Shown: positions 1 to 9,329 of the stretch, in pieces
How the letters are laid out: each line of letters begins with the position of its first letter
Numbering within the stretch: the stretch's first letter is position 1
Source of the DNA: Hyphomicrobiales bacterium
GTDB taxonomy: Bacteria; Pseudomonadota; Alphaproteobacteria; Rhizobiales; Beijerinckiaceae
Direction of reading: 5' to 3'
NCBI GenBank assembly: GCA_003963405.1
Contig: RXIY01000035.1
Location: 1-64,000, forward strand
DNA length: 64,000 bases
The notes under the pieces: model-generated
The model's input: the letters and a program-made list of their open reading frames with translations, nothing else
What the model was told of the DNA's origin: nothing
The model's database searches: none
Made by a program: the position numbers and the translations under genes

Positions 1-531
1 ATCGCCTCACCATCGCCCCCGCGCTCCTTTGCTTCCAGGGAGCAAATTACGTGAGGCAACGGCTCAGCATTCAGGAACATTTCTGACGAGGCAATGCGGA
101 CTCTCATGCTGATTGTCGCGCGGCAAATGCCGGGAGGACGTGTGACCGACCCTCTTACGGGCTGAAAGACGCCGCCTTTAGAGATGGGTCCCGTCCACTC
201 GAACGTCGAACCCGCAGCAAACGGGATTATGGTCGCGAGGTCCGTCGATACCGGATGCTCGAACCGGATAAAAGTCGAGCCGGTGCGATGCCGGCCGTGC
301 ACGATGACGTTCAGCCCCGGCCGATACAACACCGTAATGCCGGCTTCTCCGCCGGCAACGATTCCGCACGTCCCATCAGCCAGCCAGACCGGCGGCAACG
401 TCGAGGATCGCTGGAAACTTGGGTGGTTGACCGTCCCCATAAAAGCAAGAGGGCTTTGCCGGGAAGGGCGAGCCCGGGAGACGACAAGAGAGAGCGTCCC
501 GGGCCGATGCCAATAATCCCGGAGATGATCG
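1..531. other. No supportable gene; leader of the helicase gene
   Basis: I see no convincing coding region here; the short ORFs on both strands lack recognisable motifs. An 8-bp perfect inverted repeat (GCCCGGGA at 472-479, TCCCGGGC at 497-504) forms a possible hairpin 27 bases before the start codon at 532. It is not followed by a T-run, so it is more likely a leader structure than a terminator. Confidence 0.4.
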
Positions 532-3500
532 ATGAGCCCGAGCTTCGCCGCTGTCTGCAGCAAGGCAACCCAAGCCGAATTTTCATTCGCAACCGACGAC
601 AAGCCACACGCGCTGATGATGGCGGCGCAAGCGCTGGTCAATCTGCTCGCCAAGGGCCAGCCGATCAATGTCGTCGGCCTGCGCGCGGCGATGGAAAGCG
701 CGTTCGGCGCGAGCGACGCCGAGGGAGCATGGCGGTGGAAGGATGCTTACGAGGCATTGGAGGCGGCGCAGGTCCTGTTCCTGCGCCGCTATGGCCCTGC
801 GATAATTGCGCGCGCGAACAAGGAACCCGCGCGGGTCCTGGCGATGCTCTCGAAGATCGGAGCGCTGCTGCCGAGCGAGACGCGGCGCTCGGAAGAAAGC
901 CACGCGCTGCAGCAATTCTCGACCCCGCTGGAATTCGCCTATGTCACGAGCCTCGCGGCAGGGCTCGGCGCCGGCGACATTGTGCTCGAACCCTCCGCCG
1001 GCATGGGGATGATCGCAATCCACGCCGAGCTCGCCGGCGCCAAGGTCATCCTTAATGAATGGGCCGAGACCAGGGCCGATCTCCTGAAGCTGCTATTTTC
1101 CGGAGCGCCGCTCAGCCGTTTTGACGGCGCGCAGCTTCACGATCGCCTCGACGCGAGTGTCACGCCGAGCGTCGTGCTGATGAATCCGCCCTTCTCCTCG
1201 TCGCCGCTGATCGAGGGTCGGCACGCTGCGGCGACATTCGAGCATGTTCGGGCGAGCCTCGCGAGGCTTCGAACTGGCGGCCGGCTTGTCGCGATCACCG
1301 GCGAGACCTTTGCGCCGACCTCGAATAGCTGGCGCGCAAGCTTCGAGCGTTTGCAGGGACAAGGGCGGCTTGTCTTCACCGCCTCGCTCGCGCGCGGATT
1401 TTTCGCACGACATGGAACGAGCGTCGAAAGCAGGCTGACGGTTTTCGACAAGACCCCGGCTGAAAACCCAAAACAGTTTCCCAGCGGATTCGGCCCGATC
1501 GCCGGCCTTCCCGAGCTGCTCGCGCTCGTGCAGCGGGAAGTTCCGCCGCGCGCGCCCTTCGCTGCGGACGTGCCAGTCTACGGCGAGACATCGGTCCTCG
1601 GCGCGGCCGTCGATTCGATCGCGCCGATCGCTACATCTCGCCGCGCGGCCCCGCTTCTCGCGTTCACGGAGCCGCCGCGCCCTGCCCCGCGCAACAACGC
1701 GGACGTTGCTCCGGTCCACGCCCGGCGCTCCGCTTCGCCGGTCGAGATCGTCGAGCTCGCCTATGAGCTTCGCCAATGGAATGCGCCCGACGGCGACGCG
1801 CTCAGCGCCGGGCTCTACGAACCCTATGCCGTGCAATCGATCGTGATTCATGGCGCGAAGCCCCATCCGACGACGCTCGTGCAATCCGCCGCCATGGCGT
1901 CGGTCGCGCCGCCAAAACCTTCCTATCGGCCGCATCTCCCGAAAAGCGTCGTCGAGTCGGGGCTCCTCTCCGAGGCGCAGCTCGAGAGCGTCATCTACGC
2001 CGGCGAAGCCCATAGCAGCCTTCTCGCCGGCTCTTTCCTCGTCGATGAAAGTTTCGACACGGTCTCTGCCGCTCCGGACGACCCCGAAAAGGTGGTGCGC
2101 TTCCGTCGGGGCTATTATCTCGGCGACGGCACCGGCGCCGGCAAAGGCCGTCAGGTCGCGGGCGTCGTCCTCGACAATTGGCTCAAAGGCCGCCGCAAAG
2201 CGCTGTGGATCTCCAAATCCGACAAGCTGCTCGAAGATGCCCAGCGCGACTGGGCGGCGCTCGGCCAGGAGAAGCTGCAGATCGTCCCGCAGTCCCGCTT
2301 CAAGCAGGGCGCGCCGATCCGGCTGTCCGAGGGGATTCTCTTCACGACCTATTCGACGCTCCGCTCCGATGAACGCCAAGGCCGCGACGGCGCGCTGAAA
2401 GCCTCGCGCCTGTCCCAGATCATCGACTGGCTGGGCGTAGATTTCGACGGCGTGATCGTCTTCGACGAGGCGCACGCCCTCGCCAACGCCGTGGGCGACA
2501 AGGGCGAGCGCGGCGAGAAGACCGCCTCGCAGCAGGGCCGCGCGGGCCTCAGGCTGCAAAACGCCCTGCCCGACGCCCGTGTCCTCTATGTCTCGGCGAC
2601 TGGGGCGACGACGGTCGCCAATCTTGCCTATGCGACGCGTCTCGGCCTCTGGGGCTCGACCGACATGCCCTTCGCGACACGCCAGGACTTTGTCGCGGCG
2701 ATGGAGGCCGGCGGGATCGCCGCCATGGAGGTGCTGGCGCGCGATCTGAAAGCGCTGGGCCTCTACGCCTCGCGCGCCCTCTCCTATGCCGGAGTCGAAG
2801 TCGAGATGCTGGAGCACCAGCTTTCGGTAGAGCAGATCCGCATCTATGACGCCTACGCCGGCGCCTTCGAGATCATCCACAACAACCTGACCGCGGCGCT
2901 GGAAGCCGCGAATATCACCGGCGAAGGCGGCCGAGCCTATAACCGCAACGCCAAGAGCGCCGCGCGCTCGGCCTTCGAGTCCAATAAACAGCGCTTCTTC
3001 AATCACCTGATCACGGCGATGAAGGTCCCGAGCCTGATCGCCTCGATCGAACGGGATTTGGAAGCCGGCCACGCCGCCGTCATTCAGATCGTCTCGACCA
3101 GCGAAGCGCTGATGGAGCGCCGCCTAGCCGAAATACCCACTTCGGAATGGGGCGATCTTTCCTGCGACATCACTCCGCGTGAATATGTTCTCGACTATCT
3201 CGCCCACTCCTTCCCGACGCAGCTCTTCGAGGTCTATTCCGACGATAACGGCGATCTGCACTCTCGGCCGGTGATCGACGAGCACGGCAATCCCATCCAA
3301 TCACGCGAAGCCGTGGAGCGCCGGGATCGTCTGATCGAGCATCTCGCCGCCCTGCCCGCCGTGCAGGGCGCGCTCGACCAGATCGTTCAGCGCTTTGGGA
3401 CCGAGATGGTCGCCGAGGTCACTGGCCGCTCGCGGCGGATCGTCCGCAAGACCAACGCCGATGGCTCGGACCGGCTTTGCGTCGAGAACCGTCCGGCTTC

Positions 3501-5001
3501 CGCCAATCTCGGCGAGACGCAGGCCTTCATGGACGATGAGAAGCGCATTCTCGTCTTTTCCGACGCCGGCGGCACGGGGCGGTCCTATCACGCCGAGCGC
3601 AGCGCGAAGAACCAGCGGCTGCGCGTCCATTACCTGCTGGAGCCCGGCTGGAAGGCTGACAACGCCATCCAGGGCCTTGGGCGCACCAACCGTACCAATC
3701 AGGCGCAGCCGCCCTTGTTCCGTCCCGTCGCGACCGACGTGAAGGGCGAGAAGCGGTTTCTCTCGACGATCGCCCGCCGGCTCGACACGCTCGGCGCCAT
3801 CACGCGGGGCCAGCGCCAGACCGGCGGTCAGGGCCTGTTCCGGCCCGAGGACAATCTCGAATCGCCCTACGGCCGCGCGGCGCTGCGCCGGCTCTATCAG
3901 CTGGTCTATGCCGGCAAGGTCGAAGGCTGTTCGTTGACGCGCTTTATGGAAGCGACGGGCCTCGATCTCACCGACCAGGACGGCAGCCTCAAGGAGGAGC
4001 TGCCGCCGATCTCGACCTTCCTGAACCGCATCCTCGCCCTGCCGATCGCGCTGCAGAACCTCCTCTTCGAGGTGTTCGAGGGGCTGATGGAAGCGCAGAT
4101 CGAGGCGGCGATCCAGGCCGGCGTCTTTGACGTCGGCGTCGAGACGCTGGTGGCCGAAAGCCTTGTCGTTACGAACCGCCAAACGATCGCCGTGCATGGC
4201 AAGAGCGGCGCGGAGACGCAGCTTCTGACGATCCTGCGCAAGGACAAGACGCGGATCACGACGCTGGGCGAGGCGCTCGACTATGCGACCGCCTCGCAAA
4301 AATCGCGATTGATGATCAACGACCAGTCGGGCCGCGCCGCCGTCAAATTGTCCGCGACGGCGCTGATGCAGGACGACGGCTCGGTTCAGCCGCGGGTTCG
4401 TCTGCTGCGTCCGACCCATGCCGATGTGGTCGCCGTCGAGGCCTTGGAGCGCTCGCATTGGCGCGATGCGAGCTCGGAAGAATTCCGGCGGGCGTGGGAG
4501 GCCGAGGTCGCATCCTTTCCGGAACTGACCGAGAGCACGTTTCATATTGTGACCGGCCTGTTGCTGCCGGTCTGGAACCGGCTCCCCGACGAAGCAGCGC
4601 GAGTCTATCGGTTGCAGACCGATGATGGCGAACGCGTCATCGGCCGGCTCGTCTCGCCGGCGAGCGCCGCCGTCCTACTCGAAGCGACGGGCGCCGGGGC
4701 CCCTGTCCTTGCGCCAGCAGCGGCCCTTGTCGCGGTGATGCAGGACGGCGCGGGGCTAGTGCTCGCTGAGGGGTTGGTGCTCAAACGCTCGCTCGTGATG
4801 AACCGGCATCGGCTCGAACTCGCGGGCTTTAGCGACACGATGGTCGACCGATTGAAGGCGCAGGGCCTTGTTTCCGAAATCGTCGCCTGGAAGCTGCGGC
4901 TCTTCGTGCCGCTCGGCGACGACGTTGCAAAGATCGTCGAGAAGCTCCTGGCGCTCTATCCCCTGCTCCGCGTCGCGCCTGCGACCCGCGTGAATTCTTG
5001 A
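532..5001 (+). CDS. Strawberry-notch-like helicase with N-terminal methyltransferase domain
   Basis: Large 1489-residue protein. Residues about 130-280 look like an adenine-type DNA methyltransferase: an SAM-binding motif (LEPSAGMG, 152-159) and a catalytic NPPF tetrad (218-221). From about 450 it becomes a strawberry-notch-type SF2 helicase, with Walker A GDGTGAGKGRQ (531-541), DEAH box (645-648) and a C-terminal helicase motif QGLGRTNR (1047-1054). GGAG at 521-524 sits 7 bases before this ATG and fixes the start. Such proteins are common on alphaproteobacterial plasmids, usually beside a toprim protein as here (18-bp gap). The true substrate is unknown. Roles in plasmid DNA processing, anti-restriction or phage defence are all inference. 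All expected motifs are intact. Confidence 0.9.
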   Translation: MSPSFAAVCSKATQAEFSFATDDKPHALMMAAQALVNLLAKGQPINVVGLRAAMESAFGASDAEGAWRWKDAYEALEAAQVLFLRRYGPAIIARANKEPARVLAMLSKIGALLPSETRRSEESHALQQFSTPLEFAYVTSLAAGLGAGDIVLEPSAGMGMIAIHAELAGAKVILNEWAETRADLLKLLFSGAPLSRFDGAQLHDRLDASVTPSVVLMNPPFSSSPLIEGRHAAATFEHVRASLARLRTGGRLVAITGETFAPTSNSWRASFERLQGQGRLVFTASLARGFFARHGTSVESRLTVFDKTPAENPKQFPSGFGPIAGLPELLALVQREVPPRAPFAADVPVYGETSVLGAAVDSIAPIATSRRAAPLLAFTEPPRPAPRNNADVAPVHARRSASPVEIVELAYELRQWNAPDGDALSAGLYEPYAVQSIVIHGAKPHPTTLVQSAAMASVAPPKPSYRPHLPKSVVESGLLSEAQLESVIYAGEAHSSLLAGSFLVDESFDTVSAAPDDPEKVVRFRRGYYLGDGTGAGKGRQVAGVVLDNWLKGRRKALWISKSDKLLEDAQRDWAALGQEKLQIVPQSRFKQGAPIRLSEGILFTTYSTLRSDERQGRDGALKASRLSQIIDWLGVDFDGVIVFDEAHALANAVGDKGERGEKTASQQGRAGLRLQNALPDARVLYVSATGATTVANLAYATRLGLWGSTDMPFATRQDFVAAMEAGGIAAMEVLARDLKALGLYASRALSYAGVEVEMLEHQLSVEQIRIYDAYAGAFEIIHNNLTAALEAANITGEGGRAYNRNAKSAARSAFESNKQRFFNHLITAMKVPSLIASIERDLEAGHAAVIQIVSTSEALMERRLAEIPTSEWGDLSCDITPREYVLDYLAHSFPTQLFEVYSDDNGDLHSRPVIDEHGNPIQSREAVERRDRLIEHLAALPAVQGALDQIVQRFGTEMVAEVTGRSRRIVRKTNADGSDRLCVENRPASANLGETQAFMDDEKRILVFSDAGGTGRSYHAERSAKNQRLRVHYLLEPGWKADNAIQGLGRTNRTNQAQPPLFRPVATDVKGEKRFLSTIARRLDTLGAITRGQRQTGGQGLFRPEDNLESPYGRAALRRLYQLVYAGKVEGCSLTRFMEATGLDLTDQDGSLKEELPPISTFLNRILALPIALQNLLFEVFEGLMEAQIEAAIQAGVFDVGVETLVAESLVVTNRQTIAVHGKSGAETQLLTILRKDKTRITTLGEALDYATASQKSRLMINDQSGRAAVKLSATALMQDDGSVQPRVRLLRPTHADVVAVEALERSHWRDASSEEFRRAWEAEVASFPELTESTFHIVTGLLLPVWNRLPDEAARVYRLQTDDGERVIGRLVSPASAAVLLEATGAGAPVLAPAAALVAVMQDGAGLVLAEGLVLKRSLVMNRHRLELAGFSDTMVDRLKAQGLVSEIVAWKLRLFVPLGDDVAKIVEKLLALYPLLRVAPATRVNS

Positions 5002-5019
5002 GAACAGTGGGAGGCGGCG

Positions 5020-6018
5020 ATGGAAAGCCCAACTCGGACTCTGTCCAGCGGCCTCGCCGAGCATGTCGAGGACGTCTGCAGGCATTATCTCTCGAACGGT
5101 CGTCGGTGCGGCAATTACTGGATCGTCGGCGACGTGAACAACCACGTCGGCCGAAGCCTCTATGTGCGGCTCAAGGGCCCTCTCTCTGGTAAGGGAGCGC
5201 GGGGCAAATGGGCTGATGGCGCGACAGGCGAATATGGCGACCTTCTTGATCTCATCCGCGCGCGAGAGGGGCTCGCGTCTTTTCGCGATACGTTCGACGA
5301 GGCGCGGCGCTTTTTGGGGGCGCCGCGGGCAAGAACTTCGGAGCGACGAGAGAGACATTCGAGCGAGCGTGACACCGTTGCGCTCGCTCGAGAGATTTGG
5401 GCGGCGTCGCGCCCGATCGACGGTACCCCAGCGGAGGCCTATCTCCGCGCGCGGAAAATCGCCGCCGATCTTCACAATGCGCCGCTGCGCTATCACTCGG
5501 CGCTGCTTTATCGCGATCCCAAATATCCGCCCCGAAAATTACCAGCGCTTGTCGCCGCCGTCACCGACAACAGCGGCGAGATCATGGGAATTCACCGGAC
5601 GTTTCTCGATCTGACCCGTAACGACAAGGCAAACGTCGTTTCGCCGCGACGTTCGCTCGGCGCCATACTCGGCCATGGCGTGCGTTTCGGCGCCATCGAT
5701 GACATCGCCATCATCGGCGAAGGAATTGAAACGGTCCTCTCGCTCAACAGCGTTTTTCCCGGCCTTCCGGCGGTCGCGGCGCTTTCCGCCGCGCATCTTG
5801 CTGCTTGGCGTCCGCCATCGAATTTACGACGGCTTGTCATTGCCGCCGACAATGACGAGCCAGGCCGAAGTGCTGCGCAGAAACTGTCTGCGCGAATAAA
5901 AAAGCCTCTCATCGACGCGACGACGATTCTTCCGCTCGACGCTGATTTTAATGGCGAGCTGCGTAAGACCTCGCGCGAAAGCATGCACGACCGGGTTACA
6001 CGGCTGATTTGGGGCTGA
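5020..6018 (+). CDS. Toprim domain (primase-like) protein
   Basis: 332 residues. The C-terminal half carries toprim signatures: the acidic GEGIET motif (233-238, E234 the likely metal-binding glutamate) and the DND motif (277-279) after hydrophobic strands. The N-terminal part (1-110) resembles the zinc-ribbon/DUF7146-type regions of plasmid and phage primases, but no clear cysteine ribbon is visible. GGGAGG (5008-5013) precedes the ATG by 6 bases. The gene follows the helicase by 18 bp and is almost certainly co-transcribed with it, suggesting a joint role in plasmid DNA replication or transfer-strand synthesis. Primase activity is inferred from the family. Confidence 0.85.
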   Translation: MESPTRTLSSGLAEHVEDVCRHYLSNGRRCGNYWIVGDVNNHVGRSLYVRLKGPLSGKGARGKWADGATGEYGDLLDLIRAREGLASFRDTFDEARRFLGAPRARTSERRERHSSERDTVALAREIWAASRPIDGTPAEAYLRARKIAADLHNAPLRYHSALLYRDPKYPPRKLPALVAAVTDNSGEIMGIHRTFLDLTRNDKANVVSPRRSLGAILGHGVRFGAIDDIAIIGEGIETVLSLNSVFPGLPAVAALSAAHLAAWRPPSNLRRLVIAADNDEPGRSAAQKLSARIKKPLIDATTILPLDADFNGELRKTSRESMHDRVTRLIWG

Positions 6019-6132
6019 ACGCCAAGTTGTCGTCGCGCCGCCGTTGAACGAGGCCGCCTTCTATGTCTTGAGTTTTTGCGAGGCACCCTCGGTACGATCT
6101 ATAAACGAACCAAATGGATATTTATGCTCCGT

Positions 6133-6145
6133 TTATGAGACATAA
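6133..6145. promoter_or_regulatory. Palindrome, candidate HipB operator
   Basis: TTATG-AGA-CATAA is a perfect 13-bp dyad 85 bases before the hipB start. A second half-site TTTATG lies at 6121-6126 and an inverted CATAAA at 6181-6186. The repeated half-sites in an otherwise GC-rich region suggest autoregulation by the HipB-like protein. This is inference from position and symmetry. Confidence 0.45.
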
Positions 6146-6229
6146 CCGAGGCCTCACGCTTGCGCAATTGAGTTCTGAGCCATAAATAAAGCTTCAAGCG
6201 ATCTGTGGTCTATTAATAGGGCGCTAGCG

Positions 6230-6568
6230 ATGTCCAAGCCGATAACTCGACCCTATTCCCGTTACAGCCACGACGCGGTCGTGATGCTGGGTCAGCTGAT
6301 CCGCCGCGCCCGCATCGAACGGAGAATGACGACGACCGAACTGGCCGAGCGCGCCGGGCTGTCTCGCGGTCTCGTGCAAAGGATCGAGAAGGGAGATCCA
6401 GGTTGCGGGATCGGCGCCGTGTTCGAGGCCGCGGCTATCGTCGGCGTGCGCCTCTTCGACGCCGATCAGACCGCGCTGACGAACGCGATCGGAGCCAACA
6501 CGGCAATACTCACGCTTCTGCCCAAGGCGGTGCGCGTTTCCAAGGTCGAGGCCAAGGATGACTTCTGA
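6230..6568 (+). CDS. hipB: HipB-like antitoxin, XRE-family HTH repressor
   Basis: 112-residue helix-turn-helix protein. Residues about 18-75 form an XRE-type domain (QLIRRARIERRMTTTELAER, then GLSRGLVQRIEKG). The C-terminal tail is short. It overlaps hipA by 11 bases, the usual antitoxin-first order, so the two are translationally coupled. HipB proteins bind and neutralise HipA and repress their own operon; the dyads at 6121-6186 would be the target. The start has only a weak AGGG about 8 bases upstream. Confidence 0.85.
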   Translation: MSKPITRPYSRYSHDAVVMLGQLIRRARIERRMTTTELAERAGLSRGLVQRIEKGDPGCGIGAVFEAAAIVGVRLFDADQTALTNAIGANTAILTLLPKAVRVSKVEAKDDF

Positions 6569-7838
6569 CGCCACACCGAAGGAAGCGTTCGTCTGGGTCT
6601 GGCTGCCCGGCGAGATCGAACCGGTCGTCGCCGGCAGGCTCGCCGCCGCGGGCGAACGGCTGCTGTTCAATTACGGGCGCAGCTTTCTCGCCAGGAAGAA
6701 CGCAGTCCCGCTTTATGAACCCGAACTGCCGCTGCGAGCCGGCGTGCTGCCGCTTCTCAATGGATTGCGGATGCCGAGCTGCATCCGAGACGCGGCGCCC
6801 GATGCGTGGGGACGGCGGGTCATCCTCAATCGGAGGCTCGGCGCGAAAGGCCCCGGGATCGACGTTGCTTCCCTCGACGAGTTTACCTACCTCCTTGAAT
6901 CTGGTTCCGACCGGATCGGCGCCCTGGATTTTCAGACGTCCGCCACCCGTTATGTCGCCCGTGAGGCGGCGCCTGCCTCGCTCGACGAGCTATTGACCGC
7001 CGCCGCGAGCATCGAAGCGGGCATCCCTCTAACCCCGGAGCTCGATCAGGCGCTGTTACATGGCAGCTCCATCGGCGGCGCCCGTCCTAAGGCGATGATC
7101 GCGTCCGCAGATCGGAAATACGTTGCGAAGTTCTCTTCGCAAAGCGATCTCTACAGCGTCGTCAAAGCTGAATATGTGGCCATGCGCCTTGCGGCCGAGA
7201 GCGGTCTGGATGTGGCGCGGGTGACCTTGCAGCGGGCAGCCGGCAAGGACGTTCTGCTTGTCGAGCGTTTCGATCGGGAGAAGGCCGCGGAGGGTTGGCG
7301 CCGTCGCGCGATGGTCTCCGCTTTGACGCTGCTCGAGCTCGACGAAATGATGGCCCGCTACGCCAGCTATGACGACCTGGCGACCGTGATCCGCCACCGC
7401 TTTGTAGCTCCGAAGGAAACCCTCAGAGAGCTGTTCGGCCGCATGCTGTTCAACGTCTTGTGCGGCAACACTGACGATCACGCTAGAAATCATTCGGCCT
7501 TCTGGGACGGCGAAAAGCTGGCGCTCACGCCGGCCTATGACGTCTGCCCCCAGGCGCGGGCCGGCGGCGAAGCCACCCAGGCGATGCTGATCGCCGGCGG
7601 CGAGCGGCTGAGTCGGATCAGCCTGTGCCTCGAAGCCGCCCCGCTGTTTTTGCTTTCGCACGAAAAGGCGTTGTCTCTGGCGCGGCATCAGATCACGACC
7701 ATTCGTGATCGGTGGGCGAAGGTCTGCGCCGAAGCCGCCCTCAGCGACGTGGGTCGAAGCCTGCTGTGGCGAAGGCAATTCCTGCATCCGTTCGCTTTCG
7801 AAGGCGCCCCACCCTCGCTCGCAGCGCTGCTGGCGTAA
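6558..7838 (+). CDS. hipA: HipA-like serine/threonine kinase toxin
   Basis: 426 residues, typical HipA length. The N-terminal HipA_N region is followed by the kinase domain, with a Gly-rich SIGGARPKA segment (171-179) and catalytic loop NTDDHARN (304-311, D306 the likely catalytic aspartate). The metal-binding aspartate of YDVCP is D328. In the characterised family member the kinase phosphorylates glutamyl-tRNA synthetase, halts translation and induces persistence. Here it probably acts as a plasmid addiction module with the upstream antitoxin. All key residues are present, so it appears functional. Confidence 0.9.
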   Translation: MTSDATPKEAFVWVWLPGEIEPVVAGRLAAAGERLLFNYGRSFLARKNAVPLYEPELPLRAGVLPLLNGLRMPSCIRDAAPDAWGRRVILNRRLGAKGPGIDVASLDEFTYLLESGSDRIGALDFQTSATRYVAREAAPASLDELLTAAASIEAGIPLTPELDQALLHGSSIGGARPKAMIASADRKYVAKFSSQSDLYSVVKAEYVAMRLAAESGLDVARVTLQRAAGKDVLLVERFDREKAAEGWRRRAMVSALTLLELDEMMARYASYDDLATVIRHRFVAPKETLRELFGRMLFNVLCGNTDDHARNHSAFWDGEKLALTPAYDVCPQARAGGEATQAMLIAGGERLSRISLCLEAAPLFLLSHEKALSLARHQITTIRDRWAKVCAEAALSDVGRSLLWRRQFLHPFAFEGAPPSLAALLA

Positions 7839-7995
7839 GATACCGACGCTTTACGGAGCGCCGCAATGAAGACTCGACGACATTCGAGGGCGGTCTCATC
7901 GTAAGCGGCTGTCTCTTCTCGCGAGAGGGCCGCGCGCCGGCCTGAAAGAGCAGCGATGACGCCACAAGCGGCTCGCTTGCCGCAACGCTCCCCGC

Positions 7996-8165
7996 CGACT
8001 TCTTTCCCCTGCCCTATGCTTGCGCTTCGGGCATTCCTCGCGACCCAAAGAAGTCGCCGGGCAGCGTTCTTCGCTTTGCTTCGACCCTTCGGGTGCGGCG
8101 CGAACCGCCCGTGGCTTGAGATCGCTGTCAGGCCGCGATCGGCGCGGCCTCAAGCGAAAGACCTC
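7996..8165 (+). ncRNA. Structured leader upstream of the DUF2493 gene
   Basis: CGACTTCTTT (7996-8005) pairs perfectly with AAAGAAGTCG (8047-8056), closing a loop that contains a further GCCC/GGGC pair. Just before the start codon, GCTTGAG (8114-8120) pairs with CTCAAGC (8149-8155). Within it, two mutually exclusive pairings are possible: ATCGC/GCGAT (8121-8125 with 8135-8139) or GGCCGCG/CGCGGCC (8131-8137 with 8143-8149). Alternative folds beside an ATG without a clear ribosome-binding site suggest post-transcriptional control. I do not recognise a named family. Confidence 0.45.
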
Positions 8166-8169
8166 CGTT

Positions 8170-9120
8170 ATGAACGATGAATTCGCCTCTCGGTCCTTCG
8201 AGACCATTGCTCCTGACCATGAAGCTTCATCTCCTTCTTCGCACCTTCTGGATGAACTGGTTTCGCACGGCTATCGCCCCCTCGACGACGAACCTGATCC
8301 GCGCCCCCTGCCCTCTTCTGACGCCGCGACCCTCGCCCTCGAGTCCGCCGTTGAAGCCCTGTCGAACCTCTTTCTCGACACCCGTCTCGAGGCCGATCTT
8401 CCCGATCTCCTCTGGTCCTTCGTCAATCTCTTTCATCGCAAGGCGCAACGCATCGACCGCGAGCTCGACGACAACGAAACCGCGCAGCGGCGTTCGCAGG
8501 CCGAACAGGATGGCTCGGAAATCCGCTCAGTTGAACTTGAGCGGCTGATCGCGCAAGGGCTCACACTCACCGAACGACGCAACGCCTTCGAATTCCTCCG
8601 CGACCATCTTGCGGAGCTCTACGCGACCGAGACCGGTTCGTCTTGGCGTCCACGCTCGGGATCGCAGGTTAATCACCGCGCCCTGACGGCGGCGATGATC
8701 GACAGCCGGGATTTCCTGAACGCCAAAAAGGTCGCCGAGATGCAGGTGCTTTTGCCACCCGGCCCTCGCATCGCGTTCGCCGGCGGCGCTGATTTCAACG
8801 ATCATCAACGGATCTGGGATACGCTCGACAAAGTCCGGGCGAAGCACCCTGGTATGGTCCTTCTCCACGGCGCGGGTCCGAAGGGCGCAGAGCGCATCGC
8901 GGCCTGTTGGGGGGACAACCGTAAGGTTGCTCAGGTTGCCTTCAAACCAGAGTGGACCCGGCACAAGAACGCCGCGCCCTTCAAGCGCAACGACGCCATG
9001 CTGGAAGCGCTGCCCATCGGAGTCATCGTCTTTCCGGGATCGGGGATCGTCGAGAACCTCGCGGACAAGGCCCGGAAGATGGGAATTCCGGTGTGGCGAT
9101 TCGTGAAAGACAGCGCTTGA
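8170..9120 (+). CDS. DUF2493 (SLOG/YspA-like) protein
   Basis: 316 residues from the ATG at 8170; an in-frame TTG at 8020 would run through the structured leader and is unlikely. The N-terminal 200 residues are acidic and helical. The C-terminal 120 (from about 200) form a DUF2493/SLOG Rossmann-like domain: the strand IAFAGGADFND, then HGAGPKGAERIAACWG and IGVIVFPGSGIVENLADKA, typical of nucleotide or nucleotide-sugar binding SLOG folds. The family is common on alphaproteobacterial plasmids, and its function is not established. No other gene shares its transcript before the parS sites. Confidence 0.8.
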   Translation: MNDEFASRSFETIAPDHEASSPSSHLLDELVSHGYRPLDDEPDPRPLPSSDAATLALESAVEALSNLFLDTRLEADLPDLLWSFVNLFHRKAQRIDRELDDNETAQRRSQAEQDGSEIRSVELERLIAQGLTLTERRNAFEFLRDHLAELYATETGSSWRPRSGSQVNHRALTAAMIDSRDFLNAKKVAEMQVLLPPGPRIAFAGGADFNDHQRIWDTLDKVRAKHPGMVLLHGAGPKGAERIAACWGDNRKVAQVAFKPEWTRHKNAAPFKRNDAMLEALPIGVIVFPGSGIVENLADKARKMGIPVWRFVKDSA

Positions 9121-9174
9121 GCGCTGTTGACCTCATTCCGATTTGGGACCGCCGCGGGCGACGAGAATTTCCTC

Positions 9175-9190
9175 GTTCTCAGCTGAGAAC
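9175..9190. promoter_or_regulatory. parS: parS centromere site 1
   Basis: GTTCTCAGCTGAGAAC is a perfect 16-bp palindrome that fits the repABC partition-site consensus GTTNNCNGCNGNNAAC at every fixed position. It lies between the DUF2493 gene and repA, where RepB would bind for partition and possibly for control of the repABC promoter. Confidence 0.9.
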
Positions 9191-9212
9191 TGGCTCCGCG
9201 CCGGCGATAAAA

Positions 9213-9228
9213 GTTCTCAGCTGAGAAC
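9213..9228. promoter_or_regulatory. parS: parS centromere site 2
   Basis: Second identical copy of the 16-bp palindrome, 38 bp after the first (start to start). Paired parS copies upstream of repA would help load a RepB nucleoprotein complex. Confidence 0.9.
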
Positions 9229-9265
9229 ACGCGCGCGCGTTAACTTTTTGGCAACGGAAAATTCC

Positions 9266-9294
9266 TTGACGCGCTTTGCCGACTCGCACAATTT
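9266..9294 (+). promoter_or_regulatory. Putative repABC promoter
   Basis: TTGACG (9266-9271) and CAATTT (9289-9294) are separated by 17 bp, 36 bases before repA. The -35 is good and the -10 weak, as expected for a promoter autorepressed by RepA. Its place just after the parS pair fits the repABC layout. Confidence 0.45.
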
Positions 9295-9329
9295 ACGCTC
9301 AGTGATCGAAAATATGGAGTTGACCGTTT

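Noticed and set aside
184-516. 110-residue ORF at the left edge
   Set aside because: No motif, no ribosome-binding site and composition like the shadow frames; could be the tail of nothing recognisable.
1093-3072. 659-residue ORF on the minus strand
   Set aside because: It lies fully antisense to the helicase/methyltransferase, is Arg-rich and lacks domains; a GC-rich shadow frame.
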